Assembly: GCF_000425225.1 (NCBI RefSeq)
Contig: NZ_KE384332.1
Location: 148,542-212,541 of the forward strand
Source: Pontibacillus marinus BH030004 = DSM 16465
Lineage (GTDB): Bacteria > Bacillota > Bacilli > Bacillales > BH030062
Length of the DNA stretch: 64,000 bases
Reading direction: 5' to 3'
The first letter of the stretch is position 1, and every line of letters starts with the position of its first letter. Positions 57,243-64,000 of this stretch are shown piece by piece. A program made the position numbers and the translations under genes. The notes below the pieces were generated by a model. It had not been told where the DNA came from and did no database searches. It saw only the letters and a program-made list of their open reading frames with translations.

Positions 57243-58463
57243 TTGGTTAAAAAATATACTTGCTCTAATGGGCTTAGAATCGTACTAGAAGAGATACCAA
57301 ACGTTCGATCGGTCACAATTGGAGTTTGGGTTCTTACTGGTTCAAGAAATGAAAACGAAGTGAACAACGGAATGTCACATTTCATTGAACACATGTTATT
57401 TAAAGGAACCGAAAATCGTTCAGCACGTGACATTGCAGAGAGTTTTGACTCAATTGGAGGACAAGTTAATGCCTTCACGTCAAAAGAATATACATGCTAT
57501 TATGCAAAAGTTTTAGACAACCACGCCGATCACGCCCTAGATATTCTTGCTGATATGTTCTTTAATTCAACATTTGATCAAGAAGAGATGGAACGTGAGA
57601 AAAAAGTTGTTTTAGAAGAGATAAAAATGTATGAAGATACGCCAGATGATATTGTACATGACTTACTTGCTAAAGCATCTTTCGGCAATCATGCCTTAGG
57701 TTATCCGATCCTGGGTACTGACCAAACATTAAAATCATTCACCCCAGAAAAAGCAAAAGAATTCATGAATCAATTTTACATCCCAGAGAATGTTGTTGTA
57801 TCTGTAGCAGGGAACGTGGATGAATCCTTTTTCAATAAAGTTGAATCCTATTTTGGTTCTTATACAAGTGAACATACAGCTGGTCAGTATGAGAGAGCCG
57901 AGTTTTTAGGTGAAGATATTCGCCGTAAGAAGGATACAGAACAAGCCCATTTATGTATGGGATATGAAGGGTTACAAGTAGGAGACGATGATATTTATAA
58001 CCTTGTTGTTCTTAATAATGTGTTAGGTGGAAGTATGAGCTCACGCTTATTCCAAGAGGTACGTGAACAACGAGGACTTGCTTATTCAATCTTTTCCTAT
58101 CATAGCTCTCACTTAGATAATGGCTTGTTAACGATCTATGGTGGAACAGACAAAGATCAATTACCTGTATTAAAAGACACCATTGAACAAACAGTTAACC
58201 AGTTTACCAAAGAAGGCTTAACTGAAAAAGAAATCACAAATAGTAAGGAACAGCTGAAAGGGAATATTGTGCTCAGCTTAGAAAGTACGAATAGTCGAAT
58301 GAGTCGAAACGGAAAAAATGAATTATTATTAAACCGTCATCGCTCGTTAGATGAAATGGTTCAACAAATTGATAAAGTGGATCATAAATCAATAGATCGT
58401 ATTATGAAGCAAGTATTTAATGGGAAGCAGTCTTTAGCGATTATTTCTCCTGAAGAAAATTAA
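57243..58463 (+). CDS. mlpA: M16-family zinc peptidase MlpA (YmxG)
   Basis: This is a processing-peptidase-like M16 protease; B. subtilis MlpA has been linked to control of extracellular protease genes. The 406-residue protein starts at TTG 57243 after AGGAGGATG. It has the inverted zinc motif H46-F-I-E49-H50 in SHFIEHMLFKGT, with the downstream Glu in EKKVVLEEIKMYED. The C-terminal R-x-Y-like segment REQRGLAYSIFSY is present. It lies 11 bp after ylxY. Confidence 0.94.
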   Translation: MVKKYTCSNGLRIVLEEIPNVRSVTIGVWVLTGSRNENEVNNGMSHFIEHMLFKGTENRSARDIAESFDSIGGQVNAFTSKEYTCYYAKVLDNHADHALDILADMFFNSTFDQEEMEREKKVVLEEIKMYEDTPDDIVHDLLAKASFGNHALGYPILGTDQTLKSFTPEKAKEFMNQFYIPENVVVSVAGNVDESFFNKVESYFGSYTSEHTAGQYERAEFLGEDIRRKKDTEQAHLCMGYEGLQVGDDDIYNLVVLNNVLGGSMSSRLFQEVREQRGLAYSIFSYHSSHLDNGLLTIYGGTDKDQLPVLKDTIEQTVNQFTKEGLTEKEITNSKEQLKGNIVLSLESTNSRMSRNGKNELLLNRHRSLDEMVQQIDKVDHKSIDRIMKQVFNGKQSLAIISPEEN

Positions 58464-58478
58464 TACTATTAGGTCAGG

Positions 58479-58518
58479 AAACACATGCGATTCTTCTTCA
58501 GAATTGCATGTGTTTTTT
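58479..58518 (+). terminator. Terminator after mlpA
   Basis: AACACATGC and GCATGTGTT form a 9-bp stem with an inner ATTC/GAAT pairing and a final T run. Confidence 0.92.
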
Positions 58519-58581
58519 CTAACTGAACTCGGCATGTGACCTTTATTTATATCATATAGATAGAGTAAAGGAGCGGATCGT

Positions 58582-58821
58582 ATGAGATATCGTGATTTAA
58601 GTGGAAAAGAAATCGTCGATGTTCGCCAGGGAGCTCGCCTAGGGGTGCTAGGACAAACAGATCTTGAGATTGATCCTGTCAGTGGTAAAATAAAATCCTT
58701 TTTGGTACCAAGTTACAAATGGTTTGGTATGAAAAAGGAGGGAGAAGAAGTACGTATCTATTGGAAAGACATTAAAAAGATAGGCGATGACATGATCATC
58801 ATTGATCCTCCTGACCATTAA
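58582..58821 (+). CDS. ymxH: YlmC/YmxH-family PRC-barrel-like protein
   Basis: The 79-residue protein belongs to the YlmC/YmxH sporulation-associated family with a PRC-barrel-like beta fold. It shows MRYRDLSGKEIVDVRQGARLG at its start and a WKDIKKIGDDMIIID strand near the end. AAAGGAG precedes the start. It stands alone between two terminators. The function is unknown. Confidence 0.92.
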   Translation: MRYRDLSGKEIVDVRQGARLGVLGQTDLEIDPVSGKIKSFLVPSYKWFGMKKEGEEVRIYWKDIKKIGDDMIIIDPPDH

Positions 58822-58828
58822 AGGAACA

Positions 58829-58854
58829 GACCTGCATAGGCGGGTCTTTTTTTT
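58829..58854 (+). terminator. Terminator after ymxH
   Basis: AGACCTG pairs with CGGGTCT (one G-T pair) and is followed by eight T. Confidence 0.9.
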
Positions 58855-58950
58855 ATGAAAAATAATAGGCTAGTTACTCCCTCTAAAGAACCCCATCTCA
58901 GATGAAATTCAAAAAGCAAATCCACTAAACTTATTCTAATAAGGACATTC

Positions 58951-58978
58951 ACCTTTCTTTTTCATACCTCATAGGATA
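58951..58978 (+). promoter_or_regulatory. Sigma-K-type promoter of dpaAB
   Basis: CATAGGATA (58970-58978) is a full match to the sigma-K -10 CATANNNTA. ACC at 58951-58953, preceded by C, gives a cACc -35 with a 16-bp spacer. spoVF is sigma-K dependent in B. subtilis, so the match is biologically sensible. Confidence 0.72.
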
Positions 58979-59023
58979 TGAAAGAATCATGCGACATTAC
59001 TCGGTGTAAGGTGAGGTGAAATG

Positions 59024-59920
59024 ATGCTAACAGATTATAAAATCGCCATACTTGGCGGAGATGCAAGACAATTGGAAGTGATTCGTCGGTTAAGTGAATG
59101 GGATGCCACACTGTTTTTAGTCGGTTTTGATCAACTCGATCATGGCTTTACAGGGGCAAAACAATTAAGCATAGATGAAGTGGAACCTGAAAAACTTGAT
59201 GCGGTGATCCTTCCCGTACCTGGTACTAACCCTAAAGGTGTAATTGAAACTATATTTTCTAATCAATCATTAACGTTAACGAAAGAGTGGTTAAGTGAAA
59301 CCCCTGAGCACTGCCTCGTGTTTACAGGGATTACAAATTCCTATCTAACTCAAATTACGCAAGAAGCAAACCGGACGTTAGTTCCACTATTTGATCGAGA
59401 TGATGTAGCCATTTATAACTCGATTCCTACTGTGGAAGGAACCATTATGATGGCTATCCAAAATACGGACTTTACCATTCATTCTTCTGATATTTTAGTA
59501 CTTGGCCTAGGGCGAGTAGGTATGAGTGTAGCGCGTTCCTTTTACTCGTTAGGGGCAAATGTAAAAGTAGGGGCAAGAAAGCCAGAGGATTTAGCTCGTA
59601 TCCATGAGATGGGGTTAGAATCTTTTAACATTCACGAACTTAAAGATCACACACATGATTGTGACATGATAATCAATACAATCCCAGCTCCTATCGTATC
59701 GGCGGCTGTCATCCAAAATATGCCGTCTCACGCTTTGATTATAGACTTAGCCTCCAAACCAGGAGGGACAGATTTTCGATATGCTGAGAAAAGAGGAGTT
59801 AAAGCCTTGCTAGCTCCAGGATTACCGGGAATTGTCGCTCCGAAAACCGCAGGAAATATTTTGGCGAAAGTTATTACGAAGATTTTACTAAAAGAATTAG
59901 GCGAAAGGAGTTCTTTTTAA
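59024..59920 (+). CDS. dpaA: Dipicolinate synthase subunit A (SpoVFA)
   Basis: DpaA is the dehydrogenase-like subunit that makes dipicolinic acid in the mother cell for spore-core loading. ATG 59024, after AGGTGAGGTGA, gives 298 residues; ATG 59021 is too close to that site. It has the N-terminal signature IAILGGDARQLEVIRRL. A second Rossmann motif LGLGRVGMSVARSF is near residue 160. The C-terminal part includes APGLPGIVAPKTAG. It abuts dpaB. Confidence 0.97.
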   Translation: MLTDYKIAILGGDARQLEVIRRLSEWDATLFLVGFDQLDHGFTGAKQLSIDEVEPEKLDAVILPVPGTNPKGVIETIFSNQSLTLTKEWLSETPEHCLVFTGITNSYLTQITQEANRTLVPLFDRDDVAIYNSIPTVEGTIMMAIQNTDFTIHSSDILVLGLGRVGMSVARSFYSLGANVKVGARKPEDLARIHEMGLESFNIHELKDHTHDCDMIINTIPAPIVSAAVIQNMPSHALIIDLASKPGGTDFRYAEKRGVKALLAPGLPGIVAPKTAGNILAKVITKILLKELGERSSF

Positions 59921-60510
59921 TGGATTTATCAGGAAAAGTAATCGGGTTTGGTCTGACGGGGTCACATTGCACCTATGAAGACGTTTTCCCTGAAATTGAA
60001 AGACTTGTAAAAGCTGGTGCTAAAGTTGTTCCAGTTGTATCTTACACAGTGCAGAAGACGGACACAAAATTCGGAGATGCTGCGGATCATTTAGAGAAAA
60101 TAAAAGAGTTAACAGGAGAGGAGCTAATTTCAACTATACCAGAAGCTGAACCATTAGGACCCAAACGACCTCTAGATTGTATGGTTATTGCTCCACTAAC
60201 AGGGAATTCCATGAGTAAGTTTGCTAATGCACTCACAGACTCTCCTGTGCTCATGGCTGCTAAAGCTACGTTACGTAATGGAAACCCTGTTGTTCTAGGA
60301 ATTTCGACGAACGATGCCTTAGGGTTAAACGGAGTTAACTTAATGCGTCTAATGGCGACTAAGAACATCTTCTTTATCCCATATGGCCAGGATGATATAG
60401 TGAAAAAACCAAATTCATTAGTGGCAGATATGACACGCTTACAAGCTACAGTAGAGTCTGCATTAGAATTTAAACAAATTCAGCCAGTTCTTATCCCTCA
60501 TAATGAGTAA
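59920..60510 (+). CDS. dpaB: Dipicolinate synthase subunit B (SpoVFB)
   Basis: DpaB is the flavoprotein-like partner of DpaA. The 196-residue protein shows the HFCD/flavodoxin-like start VIGFGLTGSHCTYEDVFPEI, the motif DCMVIAPLTGNSMSKFANAL, and NIFFIPYGQDD. The start overlaps the dpaA stop codon (TAATG), giving coupled synthesis. Substrate comes from the aspartate pathway encoded directly downstream. Confidence 0.97.
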   Translation: MDLSGKVIGFGLTGSHCTYEDVFPEIERLVKAGAKVVPVVSYTVQKTDTKFGDAADHLEKIKELTGEELISTIPEAEPLGPKRPLDCMVIAPLTGNSMSKFANALTDSPVLMAAKATLRNGNPVVLGISTNDALGLNGVNLMRLMATKNIFFIPYGQDDIVKKPNSLVADMTRLQATVESALEFKQIQPVLIPHNE

Positions 60511-60519
60511 AAATGAGGG
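60495..60519 (+). other. Short inverted repeat spanning the dpaB end
   Basis: CCCTCAT and ATGAGGG form a 7-bp stem around the dpaB stop codon, without a T run. A possible asd promoter follows (extended -10 TGGTAAAAT at 60548-60556, with a further TATAAT at 60556-60561), but no -35 is clear. Confidence 0.4.
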
Positions 60520-60607
60520 ATGTTGGTATCAACAAATCCTATGTCTGTGGTAAAATATAATTTAATCTAATGTATTAAAAGCATTGTATGGAAGGGAGAA
60601 ACTATAA

Positions 60608-61663
60608 ATGGCAAACAATCATCAATATCACGTAGCAATCGTAGGAGCAACAGGTGCTGTAGGTCAAAAAATGCTTGAAACTCTAGAAGATCGAAATTTC
60701 CCTATTAAAACATTAACGTTATTATCATCAAAACGTTCTGCAGGTAAGACAGTACGTTTTCAAAATAAAGATATCACGATTCAAGAAGCTACTCCTGAGA
60801 GTTTTGAAGGTGTAGATATCGCTCTATTTTCTGCAGGCGGCAGCGTAACAAAGGCATTAGCTCATGAAGCGGTTAAACGAGGTGCAGTTGTTGTCGATAA
60901 CACAAGTGCTTATCGTATGGATCCAGAAGTGCCTCTTGTCGTACCTGAGGTGAATGCTGATGATCTTAAAGAGCATAAAGGGATTATCGCTAACCCGAAC
61001 TGCTCAACAATTCAAATGGTAGCTGCTCTTGAGCCGTTACGCCAAGAGTATGGTTTAAGCCGTGTGATTGTGTCTACTTATCAGGCTGTATCAGGTGCTG
61101 GTAACGAAGCAAACGACGAGTTGAAGAACCAATCAGAAGCTTATCTAAAAGGAGAAGATCTTTCAGCTGAGATTTTACCTGTGAAAGGGGATGAGCGTCA
61201 TTATCCAATTGCATTTAATGCGCTTCCTCAGATTGATAAGTTCCAAGACAACGGGTACACGTTTGAAGAAATGAAGATGATCAATGAAACGAAAAAAATC
61301 ATGCATGCTGATCAACTTCCTGTTGCCGCAACATGCGTACGACTTCCTTTCTTCACTTCCCATGCAGAAAGTGTTTATATCGAAGTAGAAAAGGATAATG
61401 TTAGCGTAGAGGATTTCAAACAACAGTTATCAAACGCACCTGGTATCGTCTTAGAAGATGATCCATCCACACAAAGTTATCCTACGCCTTTAAGTGCTGA
61501 AGGAAAGCGTGATGTATTTGTAGGTCGTATCCGTAAGGACCTTGACCATGACAAAGGATTCCACCTTTGGGTTGTGTCTGATAACCTCTTAAAAGGAGCA
61601 GCTTGGAATTCAGTTCAAATTGCTGAAGAGCTTATCGAGAAACAACTGCTTACAAAGAAATAA
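60608..61663 (+). CDS. asd: Aspartate-semialdehyde dehydrogenase
   Basis: Asd reduces aspartyl phosphate to the semialdehyde, the branch point for lysine, DAP, dipicolinate, threonine and methionine. The 351-residue protein has the NADP loop [11 protein letters not shown] near residues 13-23. The catalytic Cys is C132 in [10 protein letters not shown]. The active-site [12 protein letters not shown] and LPFF segments are present. dapG follows in the same orientation. Confidence 0.97.
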   Translation: MANNHQYHVAIVGATGAVGQKMLETLEDRNFPIKTLTLLSSKRSAGKTVRFQNKDITIQEATPESFEGVDIALFSAGGSVTKALAHEAVKRGAVVVDNTSAYRMDPEVPLVVPEVNADDLKEHKGIIANPNCSTIQMVAALEPLRQEYGLSRVIVSTYQAVSGAGNEANDELKNQSEAYLKGEDLSAEILPVKGDERHYPIAFNALPQIDKFQDNGYTFEEMKMINETKKIMHADQLPVAATCVRLPFFTSHAESVYIEVEKDNVSVEDFKQQLSNAPGIVLEDDPSTQSYPTPLSAEGKRDVFVGRIRKDLDHDKGFHLWVVSDNLLKGAAWNSVQIAEELIEKQLLTKK

Positions 61664-61685
61664 TAAGAAGTTTTGAGGTGTCCAC

Positions 61686-62900
61686 ATGAAAGTATTAGTT
61701 CAAAAGTTTGGAGGCACTTCAGTAAAGGATGCTGAGGGACGACAACTTGCTATGGGGCATGTGCAAACAGCTCTTGAGGAAGGTTATAAAGTAGTTGTAG
61801 TTGTGTCAGCTATGGGACGAAAAGGTGCTCCCTATGCTACGGATACTTTATTAGAAATGATTAACTTTCCAAATACAAACGTTTCAAAGCGAGAGGAAGA
61901 TCTTCTCACATCATGTGGGGAGGTCATTTCGTCCATAGTGTTTTCAAATGAATTGAATGAAAAAGGTTTAAAAGCTACGGCTCTAACTGGAGCACAAGCA
62001 GGTTTCCTGACCAATGATGATTTTACAGAAGCTAAAATTAAAGCGATGCAGCCTGATCGTATAAAACAAGAGTTTGAAACGAATGACGTTGTCGTAGTTG
62101 CTGGATTTCAGGGACAGACAGAAAAAGGCGATGTGACAACAATTGGCCGTGGAGGAAGTGATACCTCTGCTGCTGCTTTAGGTGCTGCATTACAATCAGA
62201 ATATATTGATATTTTCACAGATGTAGAGGGGATTATGACAGCTGACCCACGAATTGTTGAGGCTGCTAGACCCTTAGCTGTGATGACGTATAATGAAATT
62301 GTTAATTTGGCTTATCAAGGGGCAAAAGTTATTCATCCAAGGGCTGTCGAAATCGCTATGCAAGCTAAAGTTCCTCTACGTGTGCGTTCAACGTATTCCT
62401 CAGATTTCGGAACTCTTGTTACGCAATCTAGAAGTGATGGGGATGGAAAAGACATTCCAGACCGTCCGGTAACAGGAATTGCCCATTTATCTGGGATTGC
62501 ACAGGTGAAGGTTACAGCAAAAGAAGAGCCTTATCAGCTCCAGTCTGATGTATTTAAATCAATGGCTGAAGCGGGGATTTCAGTTGATTTTATCAATATT
62601 TCTCCTATGGGAGTTGTCTACACAATTCCTGATGCTTATACCGAAAAAGCAACAGCTATATTAAATAAATTAGGCTACACTCCTGAAATTACGCATAATT
62701 GTGCTAAGGTATCGACAGTAGGTGCAGGCATTACAGGTGTTCCTGGTATTGCTGCAAAAATTGTTCATACGCTTACAGATTCAGGTGTACAGATCTTACA
62801 GTCAGCAGACAGTCACACCACAATTTGGGTGCTTGTGAAAGACGAAGATCTAGTGAAAGCTGTTAACGCATTACACCAAACGTTTGAACTTAACTTGTAG
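61686..62900 (+). CDS. dapG: Aspartokinase I (DapG)
   Basis: DapG phosphorylates aspartate; in B. subtilis this isozyme is feedback-inhibited by meso-DAP and serves cell wall and spore needs. The 404-residue protein has the kinase motif VQKFGGTSVKDAEGRQLA at its N-terminus, TTIGRGGSDTSAAALG near residues 152-167 and two C-terminal ACT domains. An internal start for a separate beta subunit is possible but not proven here. Confidence 0.96.
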   Translation: MKVLVQKFGGTSVKDAEGRQLAMGHVQTALEEGYKVVVVVSAMGRKGAPYATDTLLEMINFPNTNVSKREEDLLTSCGEVISSIVFSNELNEKGLKATALTGAQAGFLTNDDFTEAKIKAMQPDRIKQEFETNDVVVVAGFQGQTEKGDVTTIGRGGSDTSAAALGAALQSEYIDIFTDVEGIMTADPRIVEAARPLAVMTYNEIVNLAYQGAKVIHPRAVEIAMQAKVPLRVRSTYSSDFGTLVTQSRSDGDGKDIPDRPVTGIAHLSGIAQVKVTAKEEPYQLQSDVFKSMAEAGISVDFINISPMGVVYTIPDAYTEKATAILNKLGYTPEITHNCAKVSTVGAGITGVPGIAAKIVHTLTDSGVQILQSADSHTTIWVLVKDEDLVKAVNALHQTFELNL

Positions 62901-62935
62901 AGTTCGGAACGTTAACTTGAAAGGAGATGGAGACC

Positions 62936-63805
62936 ATGAACTTTGGAAAAGTATTAACTGCAATGGTTACCCCATTTGATAATCGCGGAAATCTTGATTT
63001 AGAAAAAACAACACAACTAGTAGAGTATTTAATAAACAATGGATCTGACGGTCTTGTGATTGCAGGGACGACAGGTGAATCTCCTACCCTAACATCAGAA
63101 GAGAAAGTTGCTTTATACAATCATGTTGTTAAAGTAGTGAATAAGCGTATTCCTGTAATTGCAGGTACAGGAAGTAATAACACCCATGCTTCAATAGAGC
63201 TCACCAAAAAGGCAGAGCAAGCTGGTGTTGATGGCATAATGCTTGTTGCGCCTTACTATAACAAGCCAAGCCAAGAAGGTCTGTATCAGCACTTCTCCAG
63301 TATTGCAAAGGAAACGTCTTTACCGATTATGCTTTATAACATCCCAGGGCGTTCAGTCATTAACGTAGGTGCAGATACACTTGTTCGTTTATCTGAAATT
63401 GACAATATCGTCTCTGTAAAGGATGCAAGTGGTGATCTTGATCAAATGACCGATGTTGTAGCAAGAACTGGTGATGACTTTTCTGTCTACACTGGTGAAG
63501 ATAGTATGACTCTTCCATCAGTAGCGGTTGGTGCAACGGGTGTTGTATCTGTATCCGCTCACGTAATTGGAAATGAAATGCAGGAAATGCTGGGAGCACT
63601 TGAAAGTGGAGATGCAAAGAAGGCTGCCAAACTTCATCAAAAAATTGTGCCAGTTATGAACGCGTGCTTCATGGCACCATCTCCTACACCTGTTAAAACC
63701 GCTCTTCAGATGAAAGGAATGGACGTTGGAGGCGTTAGACTTCCACTTATTCCACTAACAGCAGAAGAGCGCAATACGTTAAGTGATGCATTGAATAGTC
63801 TATAA
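62936..63805 (+). CDS. dapA: 4-hydroxy-tetrahydrodipicolinate synthase
   Basis: DapA condenses aspartate semialdehyde with pyruvate, the committed step to DAP/lysine and to dipicolinate. ATG 62936, after AAGGAGAT, gives 289 residues. The Schiff-base lysine is K162 in VKDASGDL. Y134 in LYNIPGRS and T45 in AGTTGESPTL complete the active site. The gene follows dapG by 35 bp, and a terminator closes the unit. Confidence 0.97.
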   Translation: MNFGKVLTAMVTPFDNRGNLDLEKTTQLVEYLINNGSDGLVIAGTTGESPTLTSEEKVALYNHVVKVVNKRIPVIAGTGSNNTHASIELTKKAEQAGVDGIMLVAPYYNKPSQEGLYQHFSSIAKETSLPIMLYNIPGRSVINVGADTLVRLSEIDNIVSVKDASGDLDQMTDVVARTGDDFSVYTGEDSMTLPSVAVGATGVVSVSAHVIGNEMQEMLGALESGDAKKAAKLHQKIVPVMNACFMAPSPTPVKTALQMKGMDVGGVRLPLIPLTAEERNTLSDALNSL

Positions 63806-63828
63806 ATTATTTCATCAGAAATTTTATA

Positions 63829-63867
63829 AACACATGGGGTTCTATTTGAACCTCATGTGTTTTTTTA
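63829..63867 (+). terminator. Terminator after dapA
   Basis: ACACATG-GGTT and AACC-CATGTGT form a long, nearly perfect stem with a short loop, followed by seven T. Confidence 0.92.
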
Positions 63868-63910
63868 TTAATTATTAGGGAGTGAGGTATGAAGGTTATT
63901 ACTCCATTAA

Positions 63911-64000
63911 ATGGCAGGATTGTTGAAGACTTGAAATTGAGAGGAGTCCGTTGCTGTTGAGTAGTTTGTTGCGGTCAGTGAAACGGCAAGCCTGTTGTGG
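63911..64000 (+). repeat. Second R1 copy, cut off by the window end
   Basis: These 90 nt match 55581-55670 with three mismatches, in the same orientation. The match starts abruptly at ATGGCAG, 44 bp after the dapA terminator, and runs to the last base. The element surely continues beyond the window. It proves that R1 is a dispersed repeat. Confidence 0.93.

Overview
The window is a contiguous piece of a low-GC, spore-forming Gram-positive chromosome, most likely a motile member of the Bacillaceae from the Halobacillus/Pontibacillus-like group. The evidence is Bacillus-type synteny (hslU-codY-fla/che-rpsB-tsf-pyrH-frr-uppS-cdsA-dxr-rseP-proS-polC-rimP-nusA-infB-rbfA-truB-ribF-rpsO-pnp-spoVF-asd-dapG-dapA), dipicolinate synthase genes, a YlxY-type sporulation protein and Spo0A-box-like sites. 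The genus is an inference from protein flavour. Every real gene is on the + strand.

Region 1 (1-1292) holds the 3' end of hslU and all of codY, closed by a strong terminator. Region 2 (1293-1788) is a 496-bp gene-free regulatory stretch with two perfect TGTCGAA Spo0A-type boxes in opposite orientation. Region 3 (1789-31657) is a 30-kb motility and chemotaxis operon: rod, MS-ring, switch, export, hook, chemotaxis and sigma-D genes, ending in swrB. It carries extras that the B. subtilis operon, as I recall it, lacks: a two-TM acidic protein between cheD and sigD, and a FapA/DUF342 protein plus a small charged protein between sigD and swrB.

Region 4 (31662-45417) carries translation, nucleotide, isoprenoid/lipid and replication genes (rpsB, tsf, pyrH, frr, uppS, cdsA, dxr, rseP, proS, polC). 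A good sigma-A promoter and a structured leader precede rpsB. Region 5 (45518-55508) is the rimP-nusA-ylxR-ylxQ-infB-ylxP-rbfA-truB-ribF-rpsO-pnp cluster, with a two-hairpin leader before rimP. Region 6 (56251-63805) holds ylxY, mlpA, ymxH, the dpaAB pair behind a sigma-K-like promoter, and the aspartate pathway (asd, dapG, dapA) that supplies dihydrodipicolinate to DpaAB and to lysine and peptidoglycan synthesis.

The least explained DNA is a pair of large imperfect palindromes, in opposite orientation, between pnp and ylxY (55581-56077). The first 90 nt of the first palindrome recur, 87 of 90 identical, at the end of the window (63911-64000). This looks like a dispersed non-coding palindromic repeat family that sits just downstream of terminators. 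I saw no phage, transposase, CRISPR, defence, tRNA or rRNA features.
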